Positions 1 to 9,785 of a stretch of DNA of 64,000 nt are shown piece after piece. Both the position numbers and the translations under genes were made by a program. Origin of the DNA: Actinomycetes bacterium. GTDB taxonomy: Bacteria; Actinomycetota; JAICYB01. The stretch is taken from NCBI GenBank assembly GCA_025934435.1, contig JAICYB010000007.1:1-64000 (forward strand), given 5' to 3'. Under the pieces are notes generated by a model. The model made no database searches. It saw only the letters and a program-made list of their open reading frames with translations, and was not told the DNA's origin. Positions within the stretch are counted from its first letter, which is position 1. The number at the start of each line of letters is the position of its first letter.

Positions 1-692
1 AGGCCGAACAGGAAGTCGACGGGGTTGTACGTCATGAACGCGGTCGTGCTCCAGATGCCCGGCCCCCGCGCGCCGTGCATCGGCAGGACGACCATCGCGA
101 CGTTCGCGCCGAGGTCGTCCGCGAGATCGTTCGCGCGGAACATGAAGGACGATACGAGGCTTCGTCCCGTGCCGTAGGGATGGACGCACACGATCCACGG
201 GGCGTTCGCGTCGCGCTCGCGGATCCATGCGTGCATCAACGAGTTCGGTTCGTAGGCGAGCCAGCGGTCGCGCGCCGGGCCGATCACGAACGGTTCGTAG
301 CCGCTCGGGAACCGGACGTGCCGCCACTGCTCGCCCATCCAGAAGCCCGGCGTCACCTCAGGACGTTCCGGCGGCGGCGGTGCGACGTGATAGATGGACG
401 GATCGGCGTCGTAGCCGGCGGCGCGGAACTGGTCGAGCGCGTCGAACATCTCCGTGCGTGCGCGGTCGTAGTCGGCGCGGTGGGGGAATCGTCCCGGCGT
501 CTTCATCGCCGCCAGCACGATCTCGTCGATCGCGACCTGCGCGACGAAGGCGGGGGAGACGTGCGGCGTCGACGCCGACTGCGGTCCTCGCGAGCGCAGC
601 CACGCGTTGGTGCTGAAAGCCAGCGTCCGCGGGACGGCCATCCCGATGCCGCCCGCATACGCGATCGCCCGGCGCACGCTCTTCGAGTCCAT
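1..692 (-). CDS. alpha/beta hydrolase family protein, 3' end beyond window
   Basis: The reading frame opens at an ATG at 692-690 and stays open for 230 residues to the left edge, so the C-terminal part is missing. Residues 171-176 read HPYGTG after a hydrophobic strand (WIVCV), which looks like the oxyanion-hole turn of an alpha/beta hydrolase. The nucleophile elbow would lie beyond the edge. The N-terminal 120 residues are not recognisable to me; a distant ABHD18-type hydrolase is possible. The gene lies 15 bases downstream of the AttH-like gene on the same strand and probably shares its transcript. A long plus-strand frame over the same bases is Arg/Asp-rich antisense noise. Confidence 0.7.
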   Translation of the reverse strand, partial: MDSKSVRRAIAYAGGIGMAVPRTLAFSTNAWLRSRGPQSASTPHVSPAFVAQVAIDEIVLAAMKTPGRFPHRADYDRARTEMFDALDQFRAAGYDADPSIYHVAPPPPERPEVTPGFWMGEQWRHVRFPSGYEPFVIGPARDRWLAYEPNSLMHAWIRERDANAPWIVCVHPYGTGRSLVSSFMFRANDLADDLGANVAMVVLPMHGARGPGIWSTTAFMTYNPVDFLFG

Positions 693-707
693 GACGTCTC
701 TCGAAGT

Positions 708-1829
708 CTAAGTTGCCCCGCCCATGAAGTCCGTTAACCCCGTCGGCGCGTGCGGCCCGATCACGAGCTGCTCGACGACCCCGATCCCGAGGTCGTCACC
801 GCAGCGGACGCGGCACACCTGCTGGCAATGGAAGTTCGTGATGTTCAAGAGATCCAGGTCCGCCGCGTTCCAGCCTTCGGTGCCTTCCTTGTACTCGCCG
901 TGCCAGCGTCCGTGCCCCCACTCGGGGTGCGTGTAGCCGAGACCCTTCATCTGGAAGTCGAGGAGCGGCTCGTAGGTGAGCTCCTCGGTGGTGCCGTCGG
1001 GATAGTTGAAGAGGAACGTCCCTTCCTCCATCCGGCGCGTTCCGCTCCGCCACCGGATCTTGTACATCGGCTCGTACCCGCGCTTCACGGCGCGCTCGTC
1101 GCCCCACACGGCGTCGCCCTCCTTCAGCACGGGCACTGATGCGGCGGACGACGACAGGCGCGTGCCGTCCGAGTTTTCGAAGAGCATCGCGTGCGTGCAG
1201 CGGTCCGCGAAGTGCACCGGCGACCAGAAGAACGCGATACCGGGCATCGTCGTCGACGGCGCCGTCGTGACCTGATCTCCGACGGGACGAACCCCCCACG
1301 AGCGGTCTTTCGTTCCGCGGTTCGTCCGCGGATCGACGTCGAGGGTCACGCCGTCGACGGTGACTCGTCCTTCCCACGTTCCCCACTGCGTGAGACGCGT
1401 GGTGTCGAGCATCACCGAACCGCCGCGGATGATCGTCTGTCGCGGCTCTTCGATCGCCATCGTGCGCGGGCGCCATACGAGATCGGCCGTGATGCCGAGG
1501 TGATCGGCTTCGACGCGGACGCGGTTCTCACGGAGCGGCTCGATCACGTCGATGTGCATGAATCCGATGTGCGTGTCGCGACGATCGAGCGGTGCGCGTC
1601 CGGACGCGAACACCGAACGTTGCTTGCCGTCGCGCAGCAGGCTGAACGCGCCGTCGATCACACCCCGGTTCGGGTACACGCCCATCGCGACACCGAAGTA
1701 CCAATCTCCGTCCGTGCTGTAGCCGTTGAACCAGTAACGGTCGTAGTGGTTCGGGTCGGCCGTCGCCATCTGCGCGATGGGGAGCGGTGTCTGATGCAGC
1801 GGATAGTCGTCGAGCGGGGTGATCGTCAC
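708..1829 (-). CDS. AttH/CrtC-like (hydroxyneurosporene synthase superfamily) protein
   Basis: This is a 373-residue soluble protein without a signal peptide. Tryptophan- and tyrosine-rich strands (YDRYWFNGYSTDGDWYFGVA near residues 29-48, DRSWGVRPVG near 177-186) resemble the two-barrel lipocalin-like fold of AttH and carotenoid 1,2-hydratase-like proteins, many of which are annotated as domains of unknown function. Members often sit beside acyl-CoA or kinase genes and may act on or bind lipids; the function here is unknown. The start ATG overlaps the stop codon of the upstream kinase gene (ATGA at 1826-1829), so the two are very likely translationally coupled. Confidence 0.6.
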   Translation of the reverse strand: MTITPLDDYPLHQTPLPIAQMATADPNHYDRYWFNGYSTDGDWYFGVAMGVYPNRGVIDGAFSLLRDGKQRSVFASGRAPLDRRDTHIGFMHIDVIEPLRENRVRVEADHLGITADLVWRPRTMAIEEPRQTIIRGGSVMLDTTRLTQWGTWEGRVTVDGVTLDVDPRTNRGTKDRSWGVRPVGDQVTTAPSTTMPGIAFFWSPVHFADRCTHAMLFENSDGTRLSSSAASVPVLKEGDAVWGDERAVKRGYEPMYKIRWRSGTRRMEEGTFLFNYPDGTTEELTYEPLLDFQMKGLGYTHPEWGHGRWHGEYKEGTEGWNAADLDLLNITNFHCQQVCRVRCGDDLGIGVVEQLVIGPHAPTGLTDFMGGAT

Positions 1830-2875
1830 GGGAGCCCTTTCTCGTCCACGAGTCGTTGGAGGTTCTGCGATGCGAAGTTGTCGATCGGGAACATCGAGTC
1901 CGGCGGCTGTGCGCCGGTCTCGACCTGCAGATTCCCGAGCCGCTGCAAGATGACGGTGAATCGGAACGCGGCGAAGACCTCGTAGTAGTCGAAGTTCTGC
2001 GCATCGAAGCCGGTCAGATCTTCGTAGCGCGCGATCGTTTCACTCCGCGGCGGGATGCCTTCCAGCCGCGCGACGCCCAGTCCGTCCGAGAAGAGGTCGT
2101 CGAAGTGGACGAACCACGCGAGATCTTGGATCGGATCGGAGACGCATGCCATCTCCCAGTCGAGGAGCGCGACGCACCGTCCGTCGCGGAACATCTGGTT
2201 GCCGAGCCGCGAATCGCCCCAGCAGAGCGCGAGCTTCGTCCCGGACGGCCGTTCGCGCAGCAGGTACCGGAGCGCACGCTCCGCCGCCGGATGCACGGGT
2301 CGTCCGACGAAGTCCACATACGCGCTCCAGTACTCGAGCTCGCCGCCGAGACCGGGCGAGCGGCCGCCGTTGACGAACTCGAGACCTTTGCCTTCCCAAT
2401 CGACGAGGTGCGGCTTCGTGAGCTCGGTGAGTCCGGACCACCACACGTGCGCACGCTCGTCCGGCGTCGCGTCGTGCAACCAGCCCGCCATCGGATACAC
2501 CTCTTGCGGGACGCGTCCCTCGACGTGATCCATCACGTAGAACGGCGTGCCGAGGTACTCCGGGCTCGGCTCGTAGCCGTGCAGCTTCGGCAGGGGGATC
2601 GGTTCGTCCGAGATCTTCTCGAGGAGCCGGTATTCGGTGTCCAGATCGGGATCGGGGAAGATCGATCGAAGTTGCGGTTCCACGCGGGCGACCAGCTTCT
2701 GCGTCGCGCCGTTCGACGCGAGCTCGAAGATGATCGTTTCGTGCGAGTAGCCCGTGAGCTCGGGGCCGGGCAGGATCGTGACGCTCGGGTGCGGGGTCCC
2801 CTTATCGGAGAACCAAGCCTCGAGCCCCCTCCGCGTCTGCTCCGCGTCGTGTTGCACCGCGACCTTGTCGGTCAC
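1826..2875 (-). CDS. aminoglycoside-phosphotransferase-family (APH) kinase, possibly acting on acyl-CoA or lipid
   Basis: This 349-residue protein has a protein-kinase-like fold. Residues 219-226 (WGDSRLGN) form the catalytic loop, with Trp in place of the usual His, and LLDWEMA near 237-243 carries the metal-binding Asp. These motifs match the APH group that includes the N-terminal domains of human ACAD10/11 and bacterial LvaA, which phosphorylate 4-hydroxyacyl-CoAs; that substrate is inference. The frame runs further upstream, but only as antisense of the lipoprotein gene. I chose GTG at 2875 because a TACTAT hexamer lies 6 bases before it. It is the first gene of a kinase, AttH-like, hydrolase operon. 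Confidence 0.8.
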   Translation of the reverse strand: MTDKVAVQHDAEQTRRGLEAWFSDKGTPHPSVTILPGPELTGYSHETIIFELASNGATQKLVARVEPQLRSIFPDPDLDTEYRLLEKISDEPIPLPKLHGYEPSPEYLGTPFYVMDHVEGRVPQEVYPMAGWLHDATPDERAHVWWSGLTELTKPHLVDWEGKGLEFVNGGRSPGLGGELEYWSAYVDFVGRPVHPAAERALRYLLRERPSGTKLALCWGDSRLGNQMFRDGRCVALLDWEMACVSDPIQDLAWFVHFDDLFSDGLGVARLEGIPPRSETIARYEDLTGFDAQNFDYYEVFAAFRFTVILQRLGNLQVETGAQPPDSMFPIDNFASQNLQRLVDEKGLP

Positions 2876-2881
2876 GGGCAG

Positions 2882-2887
2882 ATAGTA
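2882..2887 (-). promoter_or_regulatory. -10-like hexamer TACTAT, leaderless start of kinase operon
   Basis: On the minus strand TACTAT is followed by 6 bases and then the GTG at 2875. No Shine-Dalgarno sequence is present, so transcription probably starts at or next to the start codon. No clear -35 is visible. Confidence 0.45.
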
Positions 2888-2940
2888 CCGGTGGACGCTA
2901 CGACGGCGGAGCCGCGACAATCGACCGGTCGTCAACTCAT

Positions 2941-2948
2941 AGGAGGAG
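2941..2948 (+). promoter_or_regulatory. strong Shine-Dalgarno sequence of the lipoprotein gene
   Basis: AGGAGGAG ends two bases before the ATG at 2951. It is one of the few strong ribosome-binding sites in this window, and it fixes the start of a gene whose frame is open much further upstream. Confidence 0.7.
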
Positions 2949-2950
2949 CT

Positions 2951-3403
2951 ATGCGGAAGCTCTTGATGGTTGTCCCGATCCTGCTCGTCGTAGCAGCCTG
3001 CAGCAGCAACTCCAACTCGACCCCGTCGCCGAGCGCGACGACGGCGAGCGCCAAGCCGACGCCGGCCGCGGCCGGTGGGACGGTTCAGGTCGTCAACGTC
3101 CCGAGCAAGGGCAACATCCTCGCCGACGCGCAGGGACGGACCCTGTACCACTTCGACAACGACACCACCGGCAAGAGCAACTGCGAGTCGACGTGCGCGA
3201 CGACGTGGCCGCCGCTCAAGTTCACCGGTACGGGCAACCCGACGGGTGCGTCCGGATTGACCACGATCACGCGGACCGACGGCAGCAAGCAGGTCGCTTT
3301 CAACGGCGAGCCGCTCTACACCTACTCGGGTGACACCGCTGCCGGACAGGCGAACGGCGATGGGTTCGCCGGTAAGTGGCACGTGGTGAAGGCGACGTCG
3401 TAG
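2951..3403 (+). CDS. lipoprotein with two Yx(FWY)xxD repeats (COG4315 / Lipoprotein_15 type)
   Basis: This 150-residue secreted lipoprotein has the signal peptide MRKLLMVVPILLVVAACS with the lipidated Cys at 17, then a Ser/Thr/Pro/Ala-rich tether to about residue 45. The conserved repeats follow: LYHFDND (motif Yx(FWY)xxD), CATTWPPL with a paired Cys, and a second copy LYTYSGD. The family is common in actinobacteria as an exported protein of unknown function. The end of the gene overlaps the start of the FadD19-like gene by 28 bases, so it may head that transcript. It is divergent from the kinase operon. Confidence 0.85.
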   Translation: MRKLLMVVPILLVVAACSSNSNSTPSPSATTASAKPTPAAAGGTVQVVNVPSKGNILADAQGRTLYHFDNDTTGKSNCESTCATTWPPLKFTGTGNPTGASGLTTITRTDGSKQVAFNGEPLYTYSGDTAAGQANGDGFAGKWHVVKATS

Positions 3404-4956
3404 CCGTACGCACCTTCAATCTCGCCGACCTGTTCGAGTCGGTCGTCGATGCTGTCGGCGACCGGGAAGCGCTCGTCGCCGGTGATCGTCGTCTGACGTA
3501 CACCGCGCTCGACGAGCGCTCGAACAGGCTGGCGCATCATCTGCAGTCGCTCGGCGTCGGGGCCGGCGACGCCGTTGGGCTGCAGATGGTGAACGGCACG
3601 GAGTACGCCGAAGGCATGCTCGCGTGCTTCAAGATCCGGGCGATCCCGGTCAACGTGAATTACCGCTACGTCGAAGACGAGCTCCGTCACCTGTTCGAGG
3701 ACGCCGACCTCGTCGTCAACCTCACGAACGAGCAGTTCGCGAACCGGGTCGTCGCGGCGCGGACGGCGCGACTCGAGCACGTCATCGTCGTCGAGCGCGA
3801 TTACGAGTCGGCGCTCGCGCTGTCATCGCCGGAGCGGGATTTCGGCCCGCGCTCGTCCGACGACCTGTATTGCGCCTACACCGGCGGGACGACGGGGTTC
3901 CCGAAAGGCGTGATCTGGCGGCACGAGGACATCTTCTTCGCCGGCATGGGCGGCGGCGACGTGATGCACTCCGGCAACCACATCGCGACGCCCGAGGGGC
4001 TTGCCGAGCGCATCCCGGAAGGCGGGATGGTCGCGCTCGCGACGCCGCCGCTGATGCACGTCAGCGCGCACTGGCTGCTGTTCTCGCTGCTGTTCGGCGG
4101 CGGCAAGATGGTGTTCACCTCGGAGGGACGATTCGATCCGGCGCAGATCTGGCATCTCGTCGGGACCGAAGGCGTGAACATGCTGATCATCGTCGGCGAC
4201 GCGATGGCTCGTCCTCTCGCCGACGCGCTCGCGAACAACACCTACGACACGTCGTCGCTGTTCGTCGTCGGTTCCGGCGGCGCCGTCCTGTCGCCGAGCA
4301 CCAAAGAGAAGCTCACCGCGCTCCTGCCGAACGTCATCGTGGCGGACGGCTTCGGTTCGTCCGAGACGGGAACGATGGGGACGCACCGGTCGAGCGGCGC
4401 CGACGTCGGCCCGACGCGGTTCACGATGAACGATTCGGTCGCGGTCTTCGACGACGACCTGCAGCGTCTCGAACCCGGATCGGACGTGATCGGGCGCCTC
4501 GCCCGCCGCGGACACATCCCGCTCCGTTATCACAAGGACGAGGCGAAGACGGCCGCAACGTTCGCGACGATCGACGGCGAGCGGTGGGTGCTCCCCGGCG
4601 ATTTCGCTCGCGTGCGCGACGACGGAACGATCGAGCTTCTCGGACGGGGGTCCGTCTGCATCAACTCCGGCGGCGAGAAGGTGTATCCCGAAGAGGTTGA
4701 AGCGGTGGTGAAGGGACATCCACACGTTGCCGACGCGGTCGTCGTCGGCGTCCCCGACGAGCGGTGGGGTGAGCGCGTCGTGGCCCTCATCCAGCCGTCG
4801 GACGAACCACCGACACTCGACGACATCCAGTCCATCTGTCGCGACAAACTGGCCGGATACAAAGTGCCGCGCGAGATCAAGATCGTGCAGCAGATCGTGC
4901 GATCGCCGGCGGGCAAGACGGATTACGGCTGGGCGAAACAGGAGGCGATGTCGTGA
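3376..4956 (+). CDS. acyl-CoA synthetase, FadD19-like
   Basis: This 526-residue ANL-superfamily ligase activates a carboxylic acid to its acyl-CoA through an acyl-AMP. It shows the P-loop YTGGTTGFPKG (about 168-178), the segment IWRHEDIFFAGMGGGD, GFGSSETGTMG, the NSGGEKVYPEEVEAVVKGHP hinge region and the C-terminal SPAGK lysine near 516. The order and wording of these segments closely recall mycobacterial FadD19, which activates the C26/C24 steroid side chain; the substrate here is inferred only. The start is GTG at 3376, inside the lipoprotein gene, because no later start precedes the conserved FNLADLF segment. The stop overlaps the next gene by four bases. Confidence 0.85.
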   Translation: MARGEGDVVAVRTFNLADLFESVVDAVGDREALVAGDRRLTYTALDERSNRLAHHLQSLGVGAGDAVGLQMVNGTEYAEGMLACFKIRAIPVNVNYRYVEDELRHLFEDADLVVNLTNEQFANRVVAARTARLEHVIVVERDYESALALSSPERDFGPRSSDDLYCAYTGGTTGFPKGVIWRHEDIFFAGMGGGDVMHSGNHIATPEGLAERIPEGGMVALATPPLMHVSAHWLLFSLLFGGGKMVFTSEGRFDPAQIWHLVGTEGVNMLIIVGDAMARPLADALANNTYDTSSLFVVGSGGAVLSPSTKEKLTALLPNVIVADGFGSSETGTMGTHRSSGADVGPTRFTMNDSVAVFDDDLQRLEPGSDVIGRLARRGHIPLRYHKDEAKTAATFATIDGERWVLPGDFARVRDDGTIELLGRGSVCINSGGEKVYPEEVEAVVKGHPHVADAVVVGVPDERWGERVVALIQPSDEPPTLDDIQSICRDKLAGYKVPREIKIVQQIVRSPAGKTDYGWAKQEAMS

Positions 4957-5576
4957 CGCTGCAGGTCGTTGGCGCGGGGGTGGGCCGGACGGGGACCGCG
5001 TCGCTCCAAGAAGGTCTGAAGCGACTGCTCGGTGGCAACTGCTACCACATGATCGAGGTCTTCGGGCACCCCGATCATCCTTCACGGTGGCTCGCGGCGA
5101 TGAACGGCGAAACCGACGCGAACGACATCGTCTCGGATTACGTCGCGACGGTGGACTGGCCGGCGTGCACGCTCTGGCGAGAGCTCGCCGATGCGAACCC
5201 GGACGCGATCATTCTGTTGTCGACCCGCGATCCCGAGTCGTGGTGGACGAGTTGTGACAACACGATCTTCGTTGCGATGCGCAAAGCGCTCGAAGGTGAG
5301 CCGAACGACTGGACCTCGATGGCCGCGAAGATGCTCGAGCTGTTCGGCGCCGACATGGACGACAAGGCGAAGTCGATCGCCGCCTTCGAGCGGCACAACG
5401 CCCACGTGCGCGCGACGGCCGATCCGAAGCGCCTCGTCGAGTGGAAGGGGAGCGACGGGTGGGGGCCCCTCTGCGACGCGCTCGGCCTTCCCGTTCCGGA
5501 CGAGCCGTTCCCCCACGTGAACACGACGGATGAGTTCCGTCAGATGATGCTGGGCGAACCGCCGGTCAGTTCTTGA
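4953..5576 (+). CDS. sulfotransferase-family P-loop protein
   Basis: This 207-residue protein opens with [20 protein letters not shown] (residues 4-23), the phosphosulfate-binding loop typical of the small bacterial sulfotransferase-like family often misnamed in databases. [14 protein letters not shown] near residues 88-101 matches the second PAPS-contacting segment (a strand followed by R-x-P). Such proteins could transfer sulfate from PAPS to a hydroxyl group, but many have no known substrate. Translation is coupled to the FadD19-like ligase by a GTGA overlap, so a lipid or ligase product is a reasonable but unproven substrate. It converges on and overlaps the dienelactone hydrolase gene by 11 bases. 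Confidence 0.75.
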   Translation: MTLQVVGAGVGRTGTASLQEGLKRLLGGNCYHMIEVFGHPDHPSRWLAAMNGETDANDIVSDYVATVDWPACTLWRELADANPDAIILLSTRDPESWWTSCDNTIFVAMRKALEGEPNDWTSMAAKMLELFGADMDDKAKSIAAFERHNAHVRATADPKRLVEWKGSDGWGPLCDALGLPVPDEPFPHVNTTDEFRQMMLGEPPVSS

Positions 5577-6282
5577 GGTAGGTATCGAAGAAGTTCAAGA
5601 TCCGGCCGCGCGCGTCCTGCTCCGACGGCGCGTCGTTCACGATCCCGATCAGGGCGCCCGTGATCTTGAACAGCGTGTTGCGATCCTTCGAGGCGTGATG
5701 GTTGAGGAAGGAGTGTCCGGCGTTCGGATATTCCTTCACGTCGTGCGGCACGTTGTTGCGCGCAAGCGACGCTTCGAGTTTCTTCGCCGCGCCGCGGAGT
5801 GACCGGTCCTTGCCGCCGAACGATCCGACGATCGGACACGCACCGTTCAGGAACTCGTCGAGACCCTTCGGGAGCCGTCCGTAGTTCACGCTGGACGCGT
5901 CGAACCCGTGGTTCGGCGCGAGCAGCAACGCGAACCCGCCGCCCATGCAGTAGCCGATGACGCCGACCTTGCCTGTGCAATCCGGTTGTCCGGTGAGGTA
6001 CGTCCTCGCGGCTTCGATGTCGTCGAACGACGCTCCCTTGCGCGCCGAGAGATCGCGGAAGATACCGCGCATGCACTGCCCGCGGTTGCCCCAGTAGTAG
6101 AGGTCGGGTGCGATGGCGAGATAGCCCGCCGCCGCGAGCCAATCGGCCTGGTTGCGAACGTCTTCGGTGTACCCGAGTGCGTCGTGGATGACGACGGCGC
6201 CCGGCCAAGGTCCGGCGGTGGTCGGTGTTGCGACGTGCGCGCGCATCGCGCCGCGGGCTGTGTTGATCGTGACTTCGCTCAT
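5566..6282 (-). CDS. dienelactone hydrolase family protein
   Basis: This 238-residue cytoplasmic alpha/beta hydrolase has a Cys-type triad: Cys112 in GYCMGG, Asp159 in GGKDR and His190 in NAGHSF. Length and motifs fit the dienelactone hydrolase family, which opens lactone or ester bonds. It is the last gene of the minus-strand operon that starts with the DUF35 gene. A 7-base-arm inverted repeat surrounds its start codon and could form a hairpin in the mRNA. The true substrate is unknown. Confidence 0.85.
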   Translation of the reverse strand: MSEVTINTARGAMRAHVATPTTAGPWPGAVVIHDALGYTEDVRNQADWLAAAGYLAIAPDLYYWGNRGQCMRGIFRDLSARKGASFDDIEAARTYLTGQPDCTGKVGVIGYCMGGGFALLLAPNHGFDASSVNYGRLPKGLDEFLNGACPIVGSFGGKDRSLRGAAKKLEASLARNNVPHDVKEYPNAGHSFLNHHASKDRNTLFKITGALIGIVNDAPSEQDARGRILNFFDTYLKN

Positions 6283-6299
6283 GGGACGGAATCGTCCCA
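6282..6299 (-). promoter_or_regulatory. inverted repeat over the start of the dienelactone hydrolase gene
   Basis: TGGGACG and CGTCCCA are perfect 7-base arms separated by four bases. The element ends on the first base of the ATG. It could be an operator between the patatin and hydrolase genes, or an mRNA hairpin that limits initiation. Confidence 0.35.
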
Positions 6300-6309
6300 G
6301 GTGGGGCGG

Positions 6310-7239
6310 CTACGCCGCCAGTTGCTCCGTCCGATCGAGGCGCGTGATCGTCGCGTCGTACGCCGCGCGCACGATCTCGGCTGAGCGCGAGTCGTCGAGC
6401 GCATTCATGCCCATCAGCCGCTGCGCGCGGGTTCCGGGCTGGTAGACCCTCACGTTCATGCCGGCGCGCCGCAGCGCTCGCACCTCGTTGCCGAGCATCG
6501 CGCGGAAGATGTGCCGGACGGGATTGACGCGCCCGCTCCGCACCGACGCGCGGTTCGCGGACATCGGCGACACGACGATCACGTTGTCGTACCCGGCGCC
6601 GACGAGGAGATCGGCGTTCGTCGGCGAATGGACGCCGCCGTCGACGTAACGATCGCCGTCGATCGTGACGGGCCTGAAGATGCCCGGGATGGAGCACGAC
6701 GCCGTGACGGCGCTCGGTACGTCGCACGTCGCGTCGCGCCCGAAGATCACGCGCTGGCCGAGCGGGAGCTTCGACGCGACGATCCACAGATCGCGCTCGC
6801 TCCAACCGTCGCCGGTCATCTTCCGGAAGAAGTCGGCGTACGGTCCCATGTCGATCGTGCCTGTCGGCGCGATCGCGCAGAGGAGACCGGCGCGCGACCG
6901 CCATGGATGACGCACGGCGCCGACGACGAGGCGTCCGGACGGCACCTTCAGGAAGCGTGGACGCGTGATCGACGGCATGTCGGGCAGGGGGCCGAGCACG
7001 TCGAAGATGCGTTGTCCTTCGGGGGTGAGTGGTTCGTCCGACAGATGCGCAGCGAGATCGCGAGCGGAGAGTCCGAAACGCAGGCTCGCGCCCGTCATCG
7101 ATCCCGCCGACGTCCCGACGATGAGGTCGACATCGCGCGCATCGAAACCGGTCGCCTCGTGGAGCGCATGCAACACGCCCGCCTCGAACGCTTCGCCGGC
7201 CAGCCCTCCCGCGCCGAGAACCAACGCGGTCTTTTCCAT
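6310..7239 (-). CDS. patatin-like phospholipase / acyl hydrolase
   Basis: This 309-residue protein has the patatin Ser-Asp dyad. The oxyanion loop is GAGGLAGEAFEAG (residues 9-21), nucleophile Ser44 lies in GTSAG, and Asp200 lies in DGG. There is no signal peptide or membrane segment, so it is a cytoplasmic lipid acyl hydrolase of the bacterial RssA/ExoU-like type. It lies three bases after the AAA ATPase stop and upstream of the dienelactone hydrolase. With the thiolases and decarboxylase-like gene upstream, it could release acyl chains for beta-oxidation, which is inference. Confidence 0.85.
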   Translation of the reverse strand: MEKTALVLGAGGLAGEAFEAGVLHALHEATGFDARDVDLIVGTSAGSMTGASLRFGLSARDLAAHLSDEPLTPEGQRIFDVLGPLPDMPSITRPRFLKVPSGRLVVGAVRHPWRSRAGLLCAIAPTGTIDMGPYADFFRKMTGDGWSERDLWIVASKLPLGQRVIFGRDATCDVPSAVTASCSIPGIFRPVTIDGDRYVDGGVHSPTNADLLVGAGYDNVIVVSPMSANRASVRSGRVNPVRHIFRAMLGNEVRALRRAGMNVRVYQPGTRAQRLMGMNALDDSRSAEIVRAAYDATITRLDRTEQLAA

Positions 7240-7242
7240 TGG

Positions 7243-7773
7243 TCAGGTAGTACCCGGGTTGAGCATTTCGCTAACGAATCTCGCGCGCGCCGACGGTGTG
7301 TCTTTCGGAACGTCGACGACCTCGTAGCCGAGTTGGCTGTAGATGTCCCGGACGAGTTCACCGAATGCGTGGGACTCTTCGAAGGTCGCGTGACGTTCGT
7401 CATCGGTCGTGTAGATCTCTTCCCAGCTCGGAAGGAAGAAGACGCGCGGCGCGTAACGGTGAGTGTCCGCGAGTGCGCGGATATGTGTCTCGTCCAGTTC
7501 GAAGATCTGCGCGTAGGCGATGAGGTCGGGGAGCCCGCGATCGAAGAGGGCCGACGCGTTGCCGGCATGATCGTCGAGCGCCCGCTCGACCATGAGAGCC
7601 AAGAACTTCTGGGGGTTGCGCTCGGGGGCGCCGTCGCCGTTTATCGCGCGTTGCTCCGCGAGGATCGCGCGCGCGAATTCCGGGACGACGGTGATGCCTT
7701 CGGCGGCGAGGATCTCGAGGATGGTGGTCTTGCCGCTCCCGAAGCCGCCGGTGAGGACGTACCGCTCAGACAT
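7243..7773 (-). CDS. small AAA-type P-loop ATPase (NadR/AAA_28-like)
   Basis: This 176-residue protein has a Walker A motif GGFGSGKTT (residues 9-17), followed by VVPEFARAILAEQ and LFDRGLPDLIAYAQ. The latter pair is typical of the AAA_28 family, related to nucleoside kinases and the ribosylnicotinamide kinase domain of NadR. It probably phosphorylates a small molecule; the substrate is unknown. The gene starts at an ATG overlapped by the end of one frame of the broken small gene upstream and ends three bases before the patatin gene. Confidence 0.75.
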   Translation of the reverse strand: MSERYVLTGGFGSGKTTILEILAAEGITVVPEFARAILAEQRAINGDGAPERNPQKFLALMVERALDDHAGNASALFDRGLPDLIAYAQIFELDETHIRALADTHRYAPRVFFLPSWEEIYTTDDERHATFEESHAFGELVRDIYSQLGYEVVDVPKDTPSARARFVSEMLNPGTT

Positions 7774-7911
7774 TTCTTGAGTGACGGCGCGTCAGCTCTT
7801 CCCAGTCGACGATCTCGAAACCGACGGACGCCGCGGCCGCCAGCGAAACATGTCAGCGCTGCACCAGAGGGCAAGGTCGACATCCTCGTTCAGATCGTCG
7901 ACTGTGCTCAA
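7766..7911 (-). pseudogene. possible small gene of about 48 residues with a -1 frameshift
   Basis: A TTG at 7911-7909 preceded by GGAG (7924-7921) opens a frame reading STVDDLNEDVDLALWCSADM and then stops after 39 residues at 7792. From about 7835 onward the -1 frame reads LAAAASVGFEIVDWEELTRR, looks protein-like and ends at 7766, overlapping the ATPase start by 8 bases as a normal operon gene would. The two parts together would make one intact small protein. This may be a true frameshift, a sequence error, or a short 39-residue product. I do not recognise the family. Confidence 0.35.
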
Positions 7912-7950
7912 TCGTGGTAGCTCCGCTCTACCCGGACGACATGCAGGTCG

Positions 7951-8630
7951 TCACACGACTTCAGCAGGGCCGAACGTTGCGCGCATACGGCGCATCGTCG
8001 TCGTCATCAGCGCGCGCTTCGGCAGGCCGAGCGAACGCAGTTCGTCCGCGATCGGATGCGAGCCGAGCTCGAGGGACGCACCACCGAGGCGCGCCCGCGT
8101 GTTCGCCTCCTGCTCCCACGGCGTGCGGCGAAGCACGTCGTCGCGCAACGAGTACGTCGGCAGGTCGCGGTTCGGTAGCCGCATCGGTCCGCCTTCGTGG
8201 ACATCCAGCGTCAGCACGTACGTCCCTTCGTGTGCGAGTGTGCACGACACGCGGTTGCGGTGCTCGGTGATCTCGATGTCCGCGAGGAACTTCGGGTAGC
8301 CCCAGATGCGCCGTCCGGCTTCGAGCGTGAACGTCTGTGTCACCGGCAGCTGGTGGATGTACACGCCGGGACCGGACGCGGAGTCGTGCTGACGCACGAG
8401 GAACGCAACGGCGAGCTCGTTGTAGGAATCGAGATCGCTATCTATGTATCGGACGAACGCCAGATTCACGAGGGTTCGTCCAGCGAAGGACGCGACGGCG
8501 AGTCCGGTCGGGTCGACGATCTTCTGCGCGGCGTCCGCTTTCACGACGAATTGCGCCGCCCACGAGTCGGCGTTCCGGACGTGCACGGGCAGCGCGACCA
8601 TCTGCCCTTGGATCTCGTAGGACGCCGTCG

Positions 8631-8634
<4 letters not shown>
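7951..8634 (-). CDS. acetoacetate decarboxylase (ADC) superfamily protein
   Basis: This 227-residue protein has the ADC signature RRIWGYPKFLADI, with Lys115 at the position of the Schiff-base lysine. Upstream, NLAFVRYIDSDLDSYNELAV fits the family's barrel strands. ADC-superfamily members include decarboxylases as well as aldolase/dehydratases, so the reaction cannot be fixed. The start is a TTG at 8634 whose TTGA overlaps the stop of the thiolase gene. Upstream parts of the open frame are antisense of the thiolase. In this operon it could remove or cleave a 3-keto acid formed by the pathway. Confidence 0.8.

Positions 8635-9781
<1,147 letters not shown>

Positions 9782-9785
<4 letters not shown>

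Noticed and set aside
75..737. Long plus-strand open frame at the left edge
   Set aside because: Its translation is Arg/Asp/His-rich with no domain features; the minus strand encodes a plausible alpha/beta hydrolase over the same bases.
2920..2930. Short palindrome CGACCGGTCG between the kinase and lipoprotein genes
   Set aside because: Ten-base GC palindromes are expected by chance in DNA this rich in CG, and there is no second copy or promoter fit.
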